A stretch of DNA of 16,626 bases from an uncultured Bacillota bacterium (GTDB lineage Bacteria; Bacillota; Clostridia; Peptostreptococcales; Anaerovoracaceae): contig CAMYWZ010000005.1 of the NCBI GenBank assembly GCA_947302945.1, forward strand, positions 1 to 16,626, in the 5' to 3' direction. Position numbers and translations under genes: made by a program. This document shows positions 1 through 8,938 of this stretch, piece by piece (the stretch's first letter is position 1; each line of letters starts with the position of its first letter). The notes below the pieces were generated by a model that was given only the letters and a program-made list of their open reading frames with translations, did not search any database and was not told where the DNA came from.

Positions 1-2631
1 GGCGCATACGCCGTTCTCGCACTTGCAGGTCATGACGGATCTGATCTTGACGGACTCGATGCCGGCAGCCTCTATGGCCTTGGCCTGAGCGTCGGAGATC
101 TCGTCGCCTGCGTAAGCGAGGATATCGCCTGTTGCGGGGTCTACCACGTCGTCAAGGGCGGTGCGGCCTGTGATCCTGAGGCGCAGTGCCTCGATCACTT
201 CCTTGTCCTCCGTGAATGCTCTGACTTCCACGCCCTCGTCGGTGCCGCAGTCGTCTTCGCGGACTATGACGTTGTGGGAGACGTCTACGAGCCTTCTTGT
301 GAGGTAACCGGAGTCCGCAGTACGGAGAGCCGTATCTGCAAGACCCTTGCGGGCGCCGTTGCTGGAGAGGAAGTACTCCATTATGGAGAGGCCTTCTCTG
401 AAGTTCGCGGTGATAGGAACCTCTATGGTCTTACCGGTGGCGTTGGCCATCAGGCCGCGCATGCCGCCGATCTGCTTGATCTGGTCCTTGGAACCACGGG
501 CGCCGGAGTCTGCCATGATGAACAGGTTGTTGTCGTGAGGAAGCGAAGCCATAAGGGCGTCTGCCACCTCGTCTGTTGCGGCGTGCCAGATCTTGAGGAC
601 TCTCTCGTACCTTTCGGCATCGCTCATGAGTCCGCGCCTGTAGGCGGCCTGGTACTTGTCGACCTTGGCCTGGGCCCTGTCGATGATCTCCTGCTTTTCA
701 GCAGGCATGAGCATGTCTCCGATGGAGATCGTGACCGCTGCGATGGTGGAATACTTGTAACCGTTGCTCTTGATGTAGTCCATCATCTTTACAGTCTCTA
801 CGTTTCCGTGAGCCCTGAAACAGCGTGCGATTATATCGGTAAGGTTCTTCTTCTTTACGAGGAAGTCTACCTCAAGACCGTAGGGGTCCTTGCTCCTGTC
901 CACGTAGCCCAGATCCTGCGGGATGTGCTCGTTGAATATGAATCTTCCGACTGTGGATTCAACGAGTTTGCCGGGATCGTCCGGGCTGACCTTCCTGAGG
1001 ACCTTGACCTTTGCGTGTATGCCTATGACGCCTGCCTGGTATGCCATGAGCATCTCGGCGTCGTCGCAGAATACCTTGCCGTCGCCCTTTTCGAACTTGG
1101 TGTTGCGCTCGGGGCTGCCCTCGTTGGTGAGGTAGTACGAACCGAGTATCATGTCCTGGGTAGGCGTGGTGATAGGCGATCCGTCCTTGGGGGCAAGGAT
1201 GTTGTTTACGGACAGCATCAGGAAGCGGGCTTCTGCCTGGGCTTCTACCGAAAGCGGAAGGTGGACAGCCATCTGGTCTCCGTCGAAGTCCGCGTTGTAA
1301 GCGGTGCAGACGAGCGGATGGAGCTTGATGGCCTTGCCTTCAACGAGTACCGGTTCGAAGGCCTGGATGCCGAGCCTGTGCAGTGTCGGAGCGCGGTTGA
1401 GGAGCACGGGGTGATCCTTGATGATCTCGTCGAGTACGTCCCAGACTTCGGGGCGGACCTTTTCGACCATCCTCTTGGCGCTCTTGATGTTGTGGGCGGT
1501 GCCGTCCTGGACGAGCTTCTTCATGATGAAGGGCTTGAACAGCTCCAGAGCCATCTTCTTGGGAAGACCGCACTGATAGAGCTTGAGTTCAGGACCGACA
1601 ACTATTACGGAACGGCCGGAATAGTCGACACGCTTGCCAAGAAGGTTCTGTCTGAACCTGCCCTGCTTGCCCTTGAGCATGTCGGAAAGGCTCTTAAGAG
1701 GCCTTCCGCCGGGGCCGGTGACGGACCTTCCGCGCCTGCCGTTGTCGATCAGCGCGTCCACGGATTCCTGCAGCATGCGCTTCTCGTTGCGTATGATGAT
1801 ATCGGGGGCTCCGAGGTCCAACAGCCTCTTGAGCCTGTTGTTTCTGTTGAGTACCCTTCTGTAAAGGTCGTTGAGGTCGGAGGCCGCGAACCTGCCGCCG
1901 TCGAGCTGGACCATGGGACGCAGATCGGGCGGGATGACGGGAACTACCTCGAGTATCATCCACTCGGGGCGGTTGCCGGAAGCCCTGAGGGCCTCGATGA
2001 CTTCAAGGCGCCTTACGACGTCGACCTTCTTGTGGCCCTGGGTGTCCCTGAGCTTTTCGCGAAGTTCGTCGCCGAGCTTTTCAAGGTCTATGGCGCAAAG
2101 GAGCTCTCTGATGGACTCAGCGCCCATGCCTGCCTTGAAGCGGTTGCCGAACTCTTCCTTGGCTTCTCTGTACTCCTGCTCGGAGAGCACGTCCATGTAC
2201 TTGAGCGTGGTGTCGCCGGGGTCGGTGACTACGTAGGAAGCGAAGTAGAGGACCTTTTCGAGGGCCTTGGGGCTCATGTTGAGGACTCTGCCTATGCGGC
2301 TGGGGATGCCCTTGAAATACCAGATGTGGGAGACCGGGGAGGCCAGCTTGATGTGGCCCATGCGCTCTCTTCTTACTTTGGCCTTGGTGACTTCCACGCC
2401 GCAGCGGTCGCAGATTATGCCCTTGTAGCGTATTCTCTTGTACTTGCCGCAATGGCACTCCCAGTCCTTGGTCGGTCCGAATATCCTTTCGCAGAAAAGG
2501 CCGTCCCTTTCGGGCTTGAGCGTGCGGTAGTTGATGGTTTCCGGTTTGGTGACTTCGCCGTGAGACCAGCTGAGTATCTTTTCAGTCGAAGCAAGACTGA
2601 TCTGCAGGGATTCAAAATTGCCTAATTCCAT
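1..2631 (-). CDS. rpoC: RNA polymerase subunit beta' (RpoC), C-terminal part cut by window edge
   Basis: This is the catalytic large subunit of RNA polymerase, which pairs with RpoB to form the active-site cleft. The first 877 codons are visible of about 1,200 usual in Firmicutes. The start is the ATG whose complement is 2629-2631, preceded 8 nt upstream by AGGAGG, which lies inside the end of rpoB. The first zinc site has Cys59, Cys61, Cys74 and Cys77 (CxC then CxxC). The catalytic NADFDGD motif spans residues 446-452, with the three magnesium-binding aspartates D448, D450 and D452. The bridge-helix and following segment, with [18 protein letters not shown], lies near residues 750-777. The second zinc site begins with Cys795 (DDCGT) and continues with Cys869 and Cys876; the window stops one or two residues before its fourth Cys. 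I saw no frame break. The identity is certain; only the C-terminus is missing. Confidence 0.98.
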   Translation of the reverse strand, partial: MELGNFESLQISLASTEKILSWSHGEVTKPETINYRTLKPERDGLFCERIFGPTKDWECHCGKYKRIRYKGIICDRCGVEVTKAKVRRERMGHIKLASPVSHIWYFKGIPSRIGRVLNMSPKALEKVLYFASYVVTDPGDTTLKYMDVLSEQEYREAKEEFGNRFKAGMGAESIRELLCAIDLEKLGDELREKLRDTQGHKKVDVVRRLEVIEALRASGNRPEWMILEVVPVIPPDLRPMVQLDGGRFAASDLNDLYRRVLNRNNRLKRLLDLGAPDIIIRNEKRMLQESVDALIDNGRRGRSVTGPGGRPLKSLSDMLKGKQGRFRQNLLGKRVDYSGRSVIVVGPELKLYQCGLPKKMALELFKPFIMKKLVQDGTAHNIKSAKRMVEKVRPEVWDVLDEIIKDHPVLLNRAPTLHRLGIQAFEPVLVEGKAIKLHPLVCTAYNADFDGDQMAVHLPLSVEAQAEARFLMLSVNNILAPKDGSPITTPTQDMILGSYYLTNEGSPERNTKFEKGDGKVFCDDAEMLMAYQAGVIGIHAKVKVLRKVSPDDPGKLVESTVGRFIFNEHIPQDLGYVDRSKDPYGLEVDFLVKKKNLTDIIARCFRAHGNVETVKMMDYIKSNGYKYSTIAAVTISIGDMLMPAEKQEIIDRAQAKVDKYQAAYRRGLMSDAERYERVLKIWHAATDEVADALMASLPHDNNLFIMADSGARGSKDQIKQIGGMRGLMANATGKTIEVPITANFREGLSIMEYFLSSNGARKGLADTALRTADSGYLTRRLVDVSHNVIVREDDCGTDEGVEVRAFTEDKEVIEALRLRITGRTALDDVVDPATGDILAYAGDEISDAQAKAIEAAGIESVKIRSVMTCKCENGVCA

Positions 2632-2634
2632 TGA

Positions 2635-5600
2635 CTATTCCTCCTCTCCCGGATAATCCTCTTCTTCTTCCTCTTCCTGCCCGTAGAGCGGGTTGGTGTA
2701 GGAATCGATCTCTTCGCCGTTTTCGTCCAGCTGGGTAAAGCCCATGCCCGGAGCGAAGTATTCGTCCTGATCGCCGCGGCGGTCGTCGAATTCTATCGCG
2801 TTGAAGTTGGTGTTGGCCTCAAGATCCGCGTCTTCCTTGAGCTCTATCTCCTGGTCGTTCTCGTCGAGAACGCGGACGTCCAGAGCCAGGGACTGCATTT
2901 CCTTGATAAGTACCTTGAAGGACTCGGGTATGCCCGGTTCGGGTATGTTCTCGTCCTTTACAATGGCTTCGTAGGTCTTGACTCTTCCGACGACGTCGTC
3001 CGACTTGACGGTGAGTATCTCCTGGAGGGTGTAGGCTGCGCCGTAGGCCTCCAGAGCCCAGACTTCCATTTCTCCGAAGCGCTGTCCGCCGAACTGGGCT
3101 TTGCCGCCCAGAGGCTGCTGGGTCACCAGCGAGTACGGGCCCGTGCTTCTGGCGTGGATCTTGTCGTCTACCAGGTGGTGCAGCTTGAGCATGTACATTA
3201 CGCCTACGGTGACGGGGTTTTCGAATTCTACGCCCGTACGTCCGTCGCGGAGTATCATCTTGCCTGTCTCGGAATATCCGCACTCCTTAAGAAGAGCGGT
3301 GATATCGGATTCCTTGGCGCCGTCGAATACAGGCGTGGAAACGTACCAGCCCTTCTTCCTGGCGGCAAGGCCGAGGTGGACCTCAAGTACCTGTCCTATG
3401 TTCATACGGGAAGGTACGCCGAGGGGGTTGAGCATTACCTGAAGCGGCGTGCCGTCTTCCATGAACGGCATGTCCTCTACAGGCAGGACTCTTGAGATGA
3501 CGCCCTTGTTTCCGTGGCGGCCCGCCATCTTGTCGCCGACCTGGATCTTTCTCTTGGTGGCGATGTAGCAGCGGACTATCTTGTTGACTCCCGGCGGGAG
3601 CTCGTCGCCATTCTCCCTTGAGAACACGCGGACGTCTACCACTATACCGGTCTCGCCGTGAGGAACGCGCAGCGAAGTGTCGCGGACTTCCCTGGCCTTC
3701 TCGCCGAAGATGGCCCTGAGGAGCCTTTCTTCCGGTGTGAGCTCGGTCTCGCCCTTGGGGGTGACTTTGCCGACAAGGATGTCGGAGGAATCGACTTCGG
3801 CGCCTATGCGCACTATGCCTTCCTCGTCCAGATCCTTGAGGGAATCCTCGGAAACGTTGGGGATCTCTCTGGTGATCTCTTCGGGCCCGAGCTTGGTGTC
3901 CCTTGCTTCGGACTCGTATTCCTCTATATGGATGGACGTGAGAACGTCGTCCATGAGGAGCTTTTCGTTAAGTATTACAGCGTCCTCGTAGTTGTAGCCT
4001 TCCCAGGTCATGAAGCCTATGAGAAGGTTCTTTCCGAGTGCTATCTCGCCCTGGTCGGTGGAGGGGCCGTCGGCTATGACTTCGCCCTTTTCCACGCGTT
4101 CGCCGTGGTTTACGATAGGCTTCTGGTTGATGCAGGTGCCCTGGTTGGAGCGCTTGTACTTGAGGAGCTTGTACTCGTCCCTGAAGCCTTCGTCCGTGCG
4201 GATGACTATCCTTACGGCATCGACGAATTCGACCACGCCGGAATTCTTCGCTACGACTACTACGCCGGAGTCATGAGCAGCGTCGTACTCTACGCCGGTG
4301 GCTACGATAGGAGCGTCGGTAACGAGAAGAGGAACGGCCTGGCGCTGCATGTTGGAACCCATCAGGGCTCGGTTGGCGTCGTCGTTCTCGAGGAAGGGTA
4401 TCATAGCGGTGGCTATGGATACTACCTGCTTCGGGGAGACGTCCATGTAGTCCACGACTTCTCTGGGGAAGAGGTCGATCTCGCCGAGGTCTCCTCTGGC
4501 AAGGACCTTCTGGTTGATGAAGTGGCCTTCCTCATCAAGGGGCTCGTTGGCCTGAGCGATGATGACGGGCTCTTCCTCGTCGGCAGCAAGGTACTCGATC
4601 TCCTTTGTGACTATGCCTGTCTCCTTGTCTACCTTGCGGTAGGGAGTTTCGATGAAGCCGTACTCGTTGATGACGCCGTAGGTGGTGAGAGAGCCGATAA
4701 GTCCGATGTTCGGGCCTTCAGGAGTCTCGATCGGGCACATGCGGCCGTAGTGGGAGTGGTGTACGTCGCGGACTTCGAATCCTGCGCGCTCTCTGGAAAG
4801 ACCGCCCGGGCCGAGGGCCGAGAGCCTTCTCTTGTGAGTGAGCTCCGACAGCGGGTTGGTCTGGTCCATGAACTGGGACAGCTGCGAAGAACCGAAGAAC
4901 TCCTTGATGGCGGCGGTGACGGGGCGGATGTTGATCAGGTTCTGCGGCGTGGTGGCCTCGATGTCCTGGATGGTCATCCTCTCCTTGACGACACGCTCCA
5001 TCCTGGCAAGGCCTATGCGGAACTGGTTCTGGAGAAGCTCTCCTACAGTTCTGAGGCGCCTGTTTCCGAGGTGGTCTATGTCGTCTATGTTGCCGATACC
5101 GTCTTCAAGGCCCAGCAGGTAGCTGATGGACGCGATGATATCGTCGAATATAATGTGCTTGGGCGAGAGCTTGCTCTTGTTTGCGTAAAGGTAAGCGGCG
5201 AGCTTCTTTTCAGCCTCTTCCTTCGCGGCAGCAGTCTGCTTCCTGGGGGTGGGGTTATCCGCTTCCCAGCGCTCCATGAGAGCCTTGAGGGCGGGATAGA
5301 AGACCTGCCTGGGCAGCCTGTACTTTTCAGTATCGATGGCAACATAATTCGTCAGGGTGACGAAGTTGTTTCCTATCACCTTGACTTCCTTGCCTTCGTT
5401 GTTCTTGCTCTTTACCCAGATGTACTCGAGTCCGGAGTCCTGGATGGCCTGGGCGTGCTCTTTCTTGAGCTTGACGCCTGCTTCCACAAGGACTTCTCCG
5501 GTAACGGGATCCACTGCATCCTGCGCAAGGACGCAGCCGATGGCCCTTTCCCTTATACCGAGCTTCTTGTTGTATTTGTAACGGCCCACCTTTGCCAGAT

Positions 5601-6519
5601 CGTAGCGCTTGGCATCGAAGAACAGAGCTTCGATGAGGTCGTAAGCGCTTTCGAACGTGGGAGGTTCGCCTGGCCGCAGCTTTCTGTAGATCTCGCGGAG
5701 ACCCTCGTCGAAGTTGCGGGTGGTATCCTTCTCAAGCGAAAGCCCGAGGCGCTTTTCGGATCCGAACACCTGCAGTATCTCGTCGGTGGTGCCTTCGTAG
5801 AATGTGGCTGCGGTATTGGTCCTGTACTCGCCGTAGCGGCGTACGCGCTTTTTGATATCATCCTCGCTCATGGCGGGGTTCTTGCGCTTTTCTATATTTA
5901 CTTTCTCGTCCACCGAACGGTAGGAAAGAGCGCGGAGAAGAGCTGTGACAGGGAGCTTTCTGGTGCGGTCAACACGCACGGAAAGGGCCTGGTTGGCATC
6001 TGTCTCGTACTCGAGCCACGCGCCGCGGTTGGGTATGATCGTGGTTGAGAAAAGCTTGTTGTTGGATTTATCTACGGTCATGTCGTAGTAGGGTCCGGGG
6101 GAACGGACGAGCTGTGTTACGACGACACGCTCAGCACCATTGTAAATAAAGGTACCCTTGTCTGTCATCACGGGGAAATCACCCATGAAGACTTCCTGTT
6201 CCTTTACCTCGCCGGTCTCCTGATTTATCAGCCTGACCTTGACCCTCAGAGCGGAAGCGTAGGTGGCGTCCCTTTCCTTGCACTCTTCCTGGTCGTATTT
6301 GGTCTCGCTGGACATTGAATGGTCTACGAACTCCAGTGCGAGATTGTCCGCGTAGTCCCTGATGGGGCTGATGTCCTCGAAGACCTCGGAAAGGCCCTCT
6401 TTGATGAACCAGTCGTACGAATCCTTCTGGATCGCGATCAGGTTGGGCATCGGCTGGACAGCCTCTATTTTGGAGAAGCTTTGACGCTCCTTCCTGCCTA
6501 TTTTGACGGCATGGGGCAT
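2635..6519 (-). CDS. rpoB: RNA polymerase subunit beta (RpoB)
   Basis: This is the second large catalytic subunit of RNA polymerase, 1,294 residues and at the long end for Firmicutes. The start ATG at 6519 follows AAGGAGGG at 6526-6533. The fork and rifampicin-pocket segment runs from about residue 542 to 573; D552, H562, R565 and S567 sit at the positions usually changed in resistant strains, and all are wild type. Downstream are [17 protein letters not shown] (591-607), the active-site segment GYNYEDAVI, the [18 protein letters not shown] loop, and the C-terminal [20 protein letters not shown] clamp region. An extra stretch rich in Lys, Ala and Glu at about residues 415-457 precedes [17 protein letters not shown]; similar insertions occur in other Clostridia. 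The protein ends in a run of acidic residues whose codons also supply the rpoC ribosome binding site. The rpoC start lies 3 nt beyond the TAG stop, so the two are co-translated. Confidence 0.99.
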   Translation of the reverse strand: MPHAVKIGRKERQSFSKIEAVQPMPNLIAIQKDSYDWFIKEGLSEVFEDISPIRDYADNLALEFVDHSMSSETKYDQEECKERDATYASALRVKVRLINQETGEVKEQEVFMGDFPVMTDKGTFIYNGAERVVVTQLVRSPGPYYDMTVDKSNNKLFSTTIIPNRGAWLEYETDANQALSVRVDRTRKLPVTALLRALSYRSVDEKVNIEKRKNPAMSEDDIKKRVRRYGEYRTNTAATFYEGTTDEILQVFGSEKRLGLSLEKDTTRNFDEGLREIYRKLRPGEPPTFESAYDLIEALFFDAKRYDLAKVGRYKYNKKLGIRERAIGCVLAQDAVDPVTGEVLVEAGVKLKKEHAQAIQDSGLEYIWVKSKNNEGKEVKVIGNNFVTLTNYVAIDTEKYRLPRQVFYPALKALMERWEADNPTPRKQTAAAKEEAEKKLAAYLYANKSKLSPKHIIFDDIIASISYLLGLEDGIGNIDDIDHLGNRRLRTVGELLQNQFRIGLARMERVVKERMTIQDIEATTPQNLINIRPVTAAIKEFFGSSQLSQFMDQTNPLSELTHKRRLSALGPGGLSRERAGFEVRDVHHSHYGRMCPIETPEGPNIGLIGSLTTYGVINEYGFIETPYRKVDKETGIVTKEIEYLAADEEEPVIIAQANEPLDEEGHFINQKVLARGDLGEIDLFPREVVDYMDVSPKQVVSIATAMIPFLENDDANRALMGSNMQRQAVPLLVTDAPIVATGVEYDAAHDSGVVVVAKNSGVVEFVDAVRIVIRTDEGFRDEYKLLKYKRSNQGTCINQKPIVNHGERVEKGEVIADGPSTDQGEIALGKNLLIGFMTWEGYNYEDAVILNEKLLMDDVLTSIHIEEYESEARDTKLGPEEITREIPNVSEDSLKDLDEEGIVRIGAEVDSSDILVGKVTPKGETELTPEERLLRAIFGEKAREVRDTSLRVPHGETGIVVDVRVFSRENGDELPPGVNKIVRCYIATKRKIQVGDKMAGRHGNKGVISRVLPVEDMPFMEDGTPLQVMLNPLGVPSRMNIGQVLEVHLGLAARKKGWYVSTPVFDGAKESDITALLKECGYSETGKMILRDGRTGVEFENPVTVGVMYMLKLHHLVDDKIHARSTGPYSLVTQQPLGGKAQFGGQRFGEMEVWALEAYGAAYTLQEILTVKSDDVVGRVKTYEAIVKDENIPEPGIPESFKVLIKEMQSLALDVRVLDENDQEIELKEDADLEANTNFNAIEFDDRRGDQDEYFAPGMGFTQLDENGEEIDSYTNPLYGQEEEEEEDYPGEEE
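2640..2645 (-). promoter_or_regulatory. Shine-Dalgarno site for rpoC inside rpoB
   Basis: AGGAGG on the minus strand lies 8 nt before the rpoC ATG, within the final Glu codons (GAG GAG GAA) of rpoB. The acidic tail of RpoB and the initiation signal of rpoC therefore share the same bases, which fixes the rpoC start. Confidence 0.85.
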
Positions 6520-6572
6520 TGTATTCCCTCCTTATAAATCTATGTCAAACACCGGTGTCAGCAGAATAGGGC

Positions 6573-6598
6573 AAAAGGGCTTCCGAAGGCGGGAGCCC
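6573..6598 (-). terminator. Hairpin with short U-tract between rplL and rpoB (attenuator-like)
   Basis: In the transcript direction, GGGCT at the start pairs with AGCCC, enclosing a C-A mismatch and an inner CCG/CGG stem with a CCTT loop. TTTT follows at 6573-6576. The structure sits 24 nt after the rplL stop and about 54 nt before the rpoB start. It looks like a weak intrinsic terminator or processing hairpin that would let ribosomal protein mRNA exceed polymerase mRNA. An attenuator and an RNase III site are known at the same place in Escherichia coli. Its function here is inferred. Confidence 0.55.
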
Positions 6599-6622
6599 TG
6601 ATGCCGTAAATCATCTGTCTGA

Positions 6623-6988
6623 CTACTTAAGCTCGACCTTAGCGCTGACTTCTTCGAGCTTGGCCTTGATCTCTTCGGCCTCTGCCTTGGTAGCGCCTTC
6701 CTTGAGGGGCTTGGGTGCGTTGTCGACAAGGTCCTTGGCCTCTTTGAGTCCGAGTCCGGTGAGTTCGCGGACGACCTTGATGACCTTGATCTTGGCAGCT
6801 GCATCGTATCCTGCGAGGATGACGTCGAAGCTGTCCTTTTCCTCTGCTGCTTCTGCGGGGCCGGCTGCTGCTACTGCTACGGGAGCTGCTGCGGAAACGC
6901 CGAATTCCTCTTCGCAGGCCTTTACGAGCTCGTTGAGCTCGAGAACTGTCATGTTCTTTATTGCTTCTATGATCTGTTCCTTATTCAT
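6623..6988 (-). CDS. rplL: 50S ribosomal protein L7/L12
   Basis: This is the stalk protein of the large ribosomal subunit, present in several copies bound to L10, where it recruits translation factors. It has 121 residues. The N-terminal dimerisation and L10-binding helices are at residues 1-30 ([22 protein letters not shown]). They are followed by an Ala/Pro/Gly-rich hinge at about 31-50 and the C-terminal factor-binding domain with [21 protein letters not shown] chose the ATG at 6988 because GGAGG lies just upstream and the product then begins exactly as family members do. A longer frame from a TTG at 7009 would add seven residues that include the ribosome binding site, so it is unlikely. 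It follows rplJ after 49 nt. Confidence 0.97.
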   Translation of the reverse strand: MNKEQIIEAIKNMTVLELNELVKACEEEFGVSAAAPVAVAAAGPAEAAEEKDSFDVILAGYDAAAKIKVIKVVRELTGLGLKEAKDLVDNAPKPLKEGATKAEAEEIKAKLEEVSAKVELK

Positions 6989-7037
6989 TTTGTCCTCCAT
7001 ATTCGACAAAAACTTAAATGTGTGTTGTGTTAGTTGT

Positions 7038-7535
7038 TTATGCTTCTGCTTTCGCTTCGGCGATGGCAGAAAGTGTACGTACGAACTTGCTTACCGGGCT
7101 CTGGATGCTGCCCATGAACTTGGCGATGAGTTCTTCTCTGGAAGGAATGCTTGCAAGCGCCTGGACGCCTTCTGCATCGTAAAGCACGCCTTCGACCACG
7201 CCGGCCTTGAAGGCCATCTTGTTGTAGTCCTTCATTGCCTTGGCAAGTACTCTGGCCGGTGCTACAGCATCGGTCTTGCTGACCGCGAGCGCGGAAGGCC
7301 CTGCGAGGACGTCCTTAAGTCCTTCGAACTTGGTGCCTTCGATAGCCTTGGCGATCAGAGTGTTCTTGTAGACCGAGTAGTCGACGCCGGCTTCTCTGAG
7401 TGCTTTTCTCATGGCTGTGCTCTCTTCTACGGTTGTTCCCATGTAGTCGATGACGACAGCTGCCTGAGCACCGTCGAGCTTGCCTTTTATCTCGTCGATA
7501 ACGGCCGCTTTGATCTTCAGATTCTCTACTGACAT
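7038..7535 (-). CDS. rplJ: 50S ribosomal protein L10
   Basis: This is the base of the ribosomal stalk: it binds 23S rRNA with its N-terminal domain and carries L7/L12 dimers on its C-terminal helix. It has 165 residues, the usual length. The N-terminal region includes [24 protein letters not shown] and the conserved [13 protein letters not shown] segment at about residues 53-65. The C-terminal Ala-rich helix ends in AIAEAKAEA. The ATG start is preceded by GGAAAGGAG at 7541-7549. Expression is very likely controlled by the L10 leader and attenuator immediately upstream, where L10 with L7/L12 represses its own mRNA. Confidence 0.98.
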   Translation of the reverse strand: MSVENLKIKAAVIDEIKGKLDGAQAAVVIDYMGTTVEESTAMRKALREAGVDYSVYKNTLIAKAIEGTKFEGLKDVLAGPSALAVSKTDAVAPARVLAKAMKDYNKMAFKAGVVEGVLYDAEGVQALASIPSREELIAKFMGSIQSPVSKFVRTLSAIAEAKAEA

Positions 7536-7549
7536 TTACTCTCCTTTCC

Positions 7550-7569
7550 GGCTTTCAGAAATGAAAGCC
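7550..7569 (-). promoter_or_regulatory. Second hairpin abutting the rplJ ribosome binding site
   Basis: GGCTTTC and GAAAGCC form a perfect 7-bp stem with a 6-nt loop directly upstream of the rplJ Shine-Dalgarno sequence at 7541-7549. Its first arm shares four bases (7566-7569) with the second arm of the attenuator hairpin, so the two cannot both form completely. It may be an alternative fold that competes with termination; this is inference. Confidence 0.45.
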
Positions 7570-7596
7570 TTTTCGATGTCGCAGACTGAAAAGGCT
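7559..7596 (-). terminator. L10 operon attenuator (intrinsic terminator)
   Basis: AGCCTTTTC (complement of 7588-7596) pairs perfectly over 9 bp with GAAAAGGCT (complement of 7566-7574), with a 13-nt loop, and is followed by an interrupted T-rich tail (TTTCATTT). It lies 9 nt after the L10 leader aptamer and before the rplJ ribosome binding site, the position expected for a leader-controlled terminator in Firmicutes. Confidence 0.75.
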
Positions 7597-7605
7597 CTGA
7601 TTTAT

Positions 7606-7692
7606 GAATCGTAACCTCGGCGGGATATTGAGCGCCTTACCCCGGCGCACCCGCTGTCTACAGCTATTCTATTCTGTTTTAGCTTACGATTC
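7606..7692 (-). ncRNA. Ribosomal protein L10 leader (cis-regulatory RNA)
   Basis: The outer stem is a perfect 9-bp pairing of GAATCGTAA (complement of 7684-7692) with TTACGATTC (complement of 7606-7614). Inside are the conserved CTGTAGACAGCGGGTGC strand and the partner strand AATATCCCGCCGAGG. These pair as GCGGG/CCCGC (7650-7654 with 7620-7624), and an apical GCGCC/GGCGC stem is closed by a GGGGTAA loop. The interrupted strands match the kink-turn shape of the known L10 leader family, which binds L10-L7/L12 to repress rplJ-rplL. It sits between the rplA stop (7710) and rplJ, followed at once by the attenuator. Confidence 0.92.
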
Positions 7693-7709
7693 GGCCTTGT
7701 CTAAACTGC

Positions 7710-8405
7710 TTAGCCCAGCTTGGTCGGGTTGATCTTGATTCCGGGGCCCATAGTTGTCGCTATGGTTGCGGACTTGATGTACTGACCCTTTGCCGCTGCC
7801 GGCTTAGCCTTGATGATAGCTTCCACGAGCGCATTGTAGTTCTCTGCGAGCTTTTCCGCGCCGAAGGAAACCTTGCCGATCGGTGTGTGGACAATGTTCT
7901 GCTTGTCCAGACGGTACTCTACCTTACCTGCCTTGATCTCGTGCAGCGCCTTGGTAAGATCCATGGTGACTGTACCGGATTTAGGGTTAGGCATGAGTCC
8001 CTTAGGTCCGAGTATACGTCCGAGTCTTCCGACCACGCCCATCATGTCCGGGGTAGCGACGACTGCGTCGTAATCGAACCAGTTCTCCTGCTGGATCTTC
8101 TGTGCCATTTCTTCCGCGCCGACGAAATCTGCTCCGGCAGCTTCCGCTTCGTGAGCTTTTTCGCCCTTCGCGAACACGAGGACCTTCTTGGTCTTTCCTG
8201 TTCCGTTGGGAAGTACTACAGCACCTCTGATCTGCTGGTCTGCGTGTCTTCCGTCGAGGCCCATCTTAAAGTGTGCTTCAACGGTCTCGTCGAACTTGGC
8301 TGTTCCTGTCTTGACGACGATCTCCATAGCCTCGCCGACTTCGTACAGCGCCGCTCTGTCTATGAGCTTGGCTGCATCCTGATACTTTTTGCCTCTTCTG
8401 GCCAT
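7710..8405 (-). CDS. rplA: 50S ribosomal protein L1
   Basis: This large-subunit protein forms the mobile L1 stalk next to the E site and in many bacteria also represses translation of the rplK-rplA mRNA. It has 231 residues, the typical length. The N-terminus ([17 protein letters not shown]) and the L1 signature with [20 protein letters not shown] at about residues 129-148 are intact. The C-terminus ends with [14 protein letters not shown] as usual. The ATG is preceded by AAGGAGGT, a near-perfect Shine-Dalgarno. It follows rplK after 44 nt that hold little more than this site, so the pair is co-transcribed. Confidence 0.98.
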   Translation of the reverse strand: MARRGKKYQDAAKLIDRAALYEVGEAMEIVVKTGTAKFDETVEAHFKMGLDGRHADQQIRGAVVLPNGTGKTKKVLVFAKGEKAHEAEAAGADFVGAEEMAQKIQQENWFDYDAVVATPDMMGVVGRLGRILGPKGLMPNPKSGTVTMDLTKALHEIKAGKVEYRLDKQNIVHTPIGKVSFGAEKLAENYNALVEAIIKAKPAAAKGQYIKSATIATTMGPGIKINPTKLG

Positions 8406-8449
8406 TTGTTACCTCCTTGTGGTACTAGCGGCATCAAGCCTCCCACCTG

Positions 8450-8875
8450 TTAACCCTGGACGATAACGCCCATGCTTCTTGCTGTCCCTTTGATCATCTC
8501 TGTCGCGGTGTCTTCGTTCGCGGCATTCAGATCCGGCATCTTGGTCTTTGCTATCTCTCTTGCCTGAGCTTCGGTGATCGTAGCGACCTTCTTCTTGTTG
8601 GGTTCGCCCGAGGCCTTCTCTATGCCTGCCGCCTTCTTGATGAGGACGGGGGCGGGAGGAGTCTTCGTTACGAAGGTGAAGCTCTTGTCGGAGTAGACAG
8701 TGATGACCACGGGTATCACCATACCTGCATCCTGCGAAGTCCTTGCGTTGAACTGCTTGCAGAAATCCATGATGTTGATTCCCTTCTGACCGAGGGCAGG
8801 ACCTACCGGGGGTGCCGGAGTAGCAGCGCCTGCGGCGATCTGCAGCTTTACATAGCTGTCTATCTTCTTTGCCAT
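8450..8875 (-). CDS. rplK: 50S ribosomal protein L11
   Basis: This large-subunit protein of the GTPase-associated centre binds the 23S rRNA thiostrepton-site region and supports factor function and the stringent response. It has 141 residues, the standard length. The N-terminal domain includes the proline-rich [20 protein letters not shown] segment at about residues 20-39. The C-terminal RNA-binding domain ends with [20 protein letters not shown] precedes the ATG. The methyltransferase gene for this protein, prmA, is in the same window at 11706-12611. Confidence 0.98.
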   Translation of the reverse strand: MAKKIDSYVKLQIAAGAATPAPPVGPALGQKGINIMDFCKQFNARTSQDAGMVIPVVITVYSDKSFTFVTKTPPAPVLIKKAAGIEKASGEPNKKKVATITEAQAREIAKTKMPDLNAANEDTATEMIKGTARSMGVIVQG

Positions 8876-8889
8876 CTTTTCTCCTTTCC

Positions 8890-8904
8890 ACAGGACTGTC
8901 CTGT
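8890..8904 (-). promoter_or_regulatory. Palindrome in the rplK leader
   Basis: This is a perfect 7-bp inverted repeat (ACAGGAC/GTCCTGT) around a single base, lying immediately before the rplK Shine-Dalgarno. As RNA it can fold as a 5-bp stem with a 5-nt loop. The place is right for an autogenous L1 operator, but I do not recognise the L1 consensus, so the role is open. Confidence 0.35.
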
Positions 8905-8919
8905 TATTTTATTATGTCA

Positions 8920-8934
8920 CCCGGACGGGCCGGG
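8920..8934 (-). other. GC-rich hairpin after nusG
   Basis: CCCGG/CCGGG form a 5-bp stem with a 5-nt loop, starting 4 nt after the nusG stop. No U-tract follows (the next bases are TGACATAATAAAAT), so it is not a good intrinsic terminator. It may cap or process the upstream mRNA segment. Confidence 0.35.
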
Positions 8935-8938
8935 ATCT

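Noticed and set aside
274..2625. A 783-codon open frame on the plus strand opposite rpoC
   Set aside because: It lies wholly antisense to an unmistakable rpoC, has no ribosome binding site or recognisable domain, and its composition is what the complementary frame of GC-rich third-position codons produces.
3658..6048. A 796-codon open frame on the plus strand opposite rpoB
   Set aside because: Same reasoning: a codon-bias shadow of rpoB with no recognisable protein features.
6517..6550. Promoter-like TTGACA upstream of rpoB with TACAAT near the start codon
   Set aside because: The spacer would be 19 nt and the -10 would overlap the rpoB ATG, leaving no ribosome binding site in the transcript.
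7678..7709. Possible promoter between rplA and the L10 leader
   Set aside because: No convincing -35 and -10 pair is visible in the few bases available, so rplJ is most likely read through from rplA.
8905..8935. Possible separate promoter for rplK (GTGACA, CATAAT, TAAAAT)
   Set aside because: No pair of elements has acceptable spacing, and co-transcription from the rpmG promoter explains expression.
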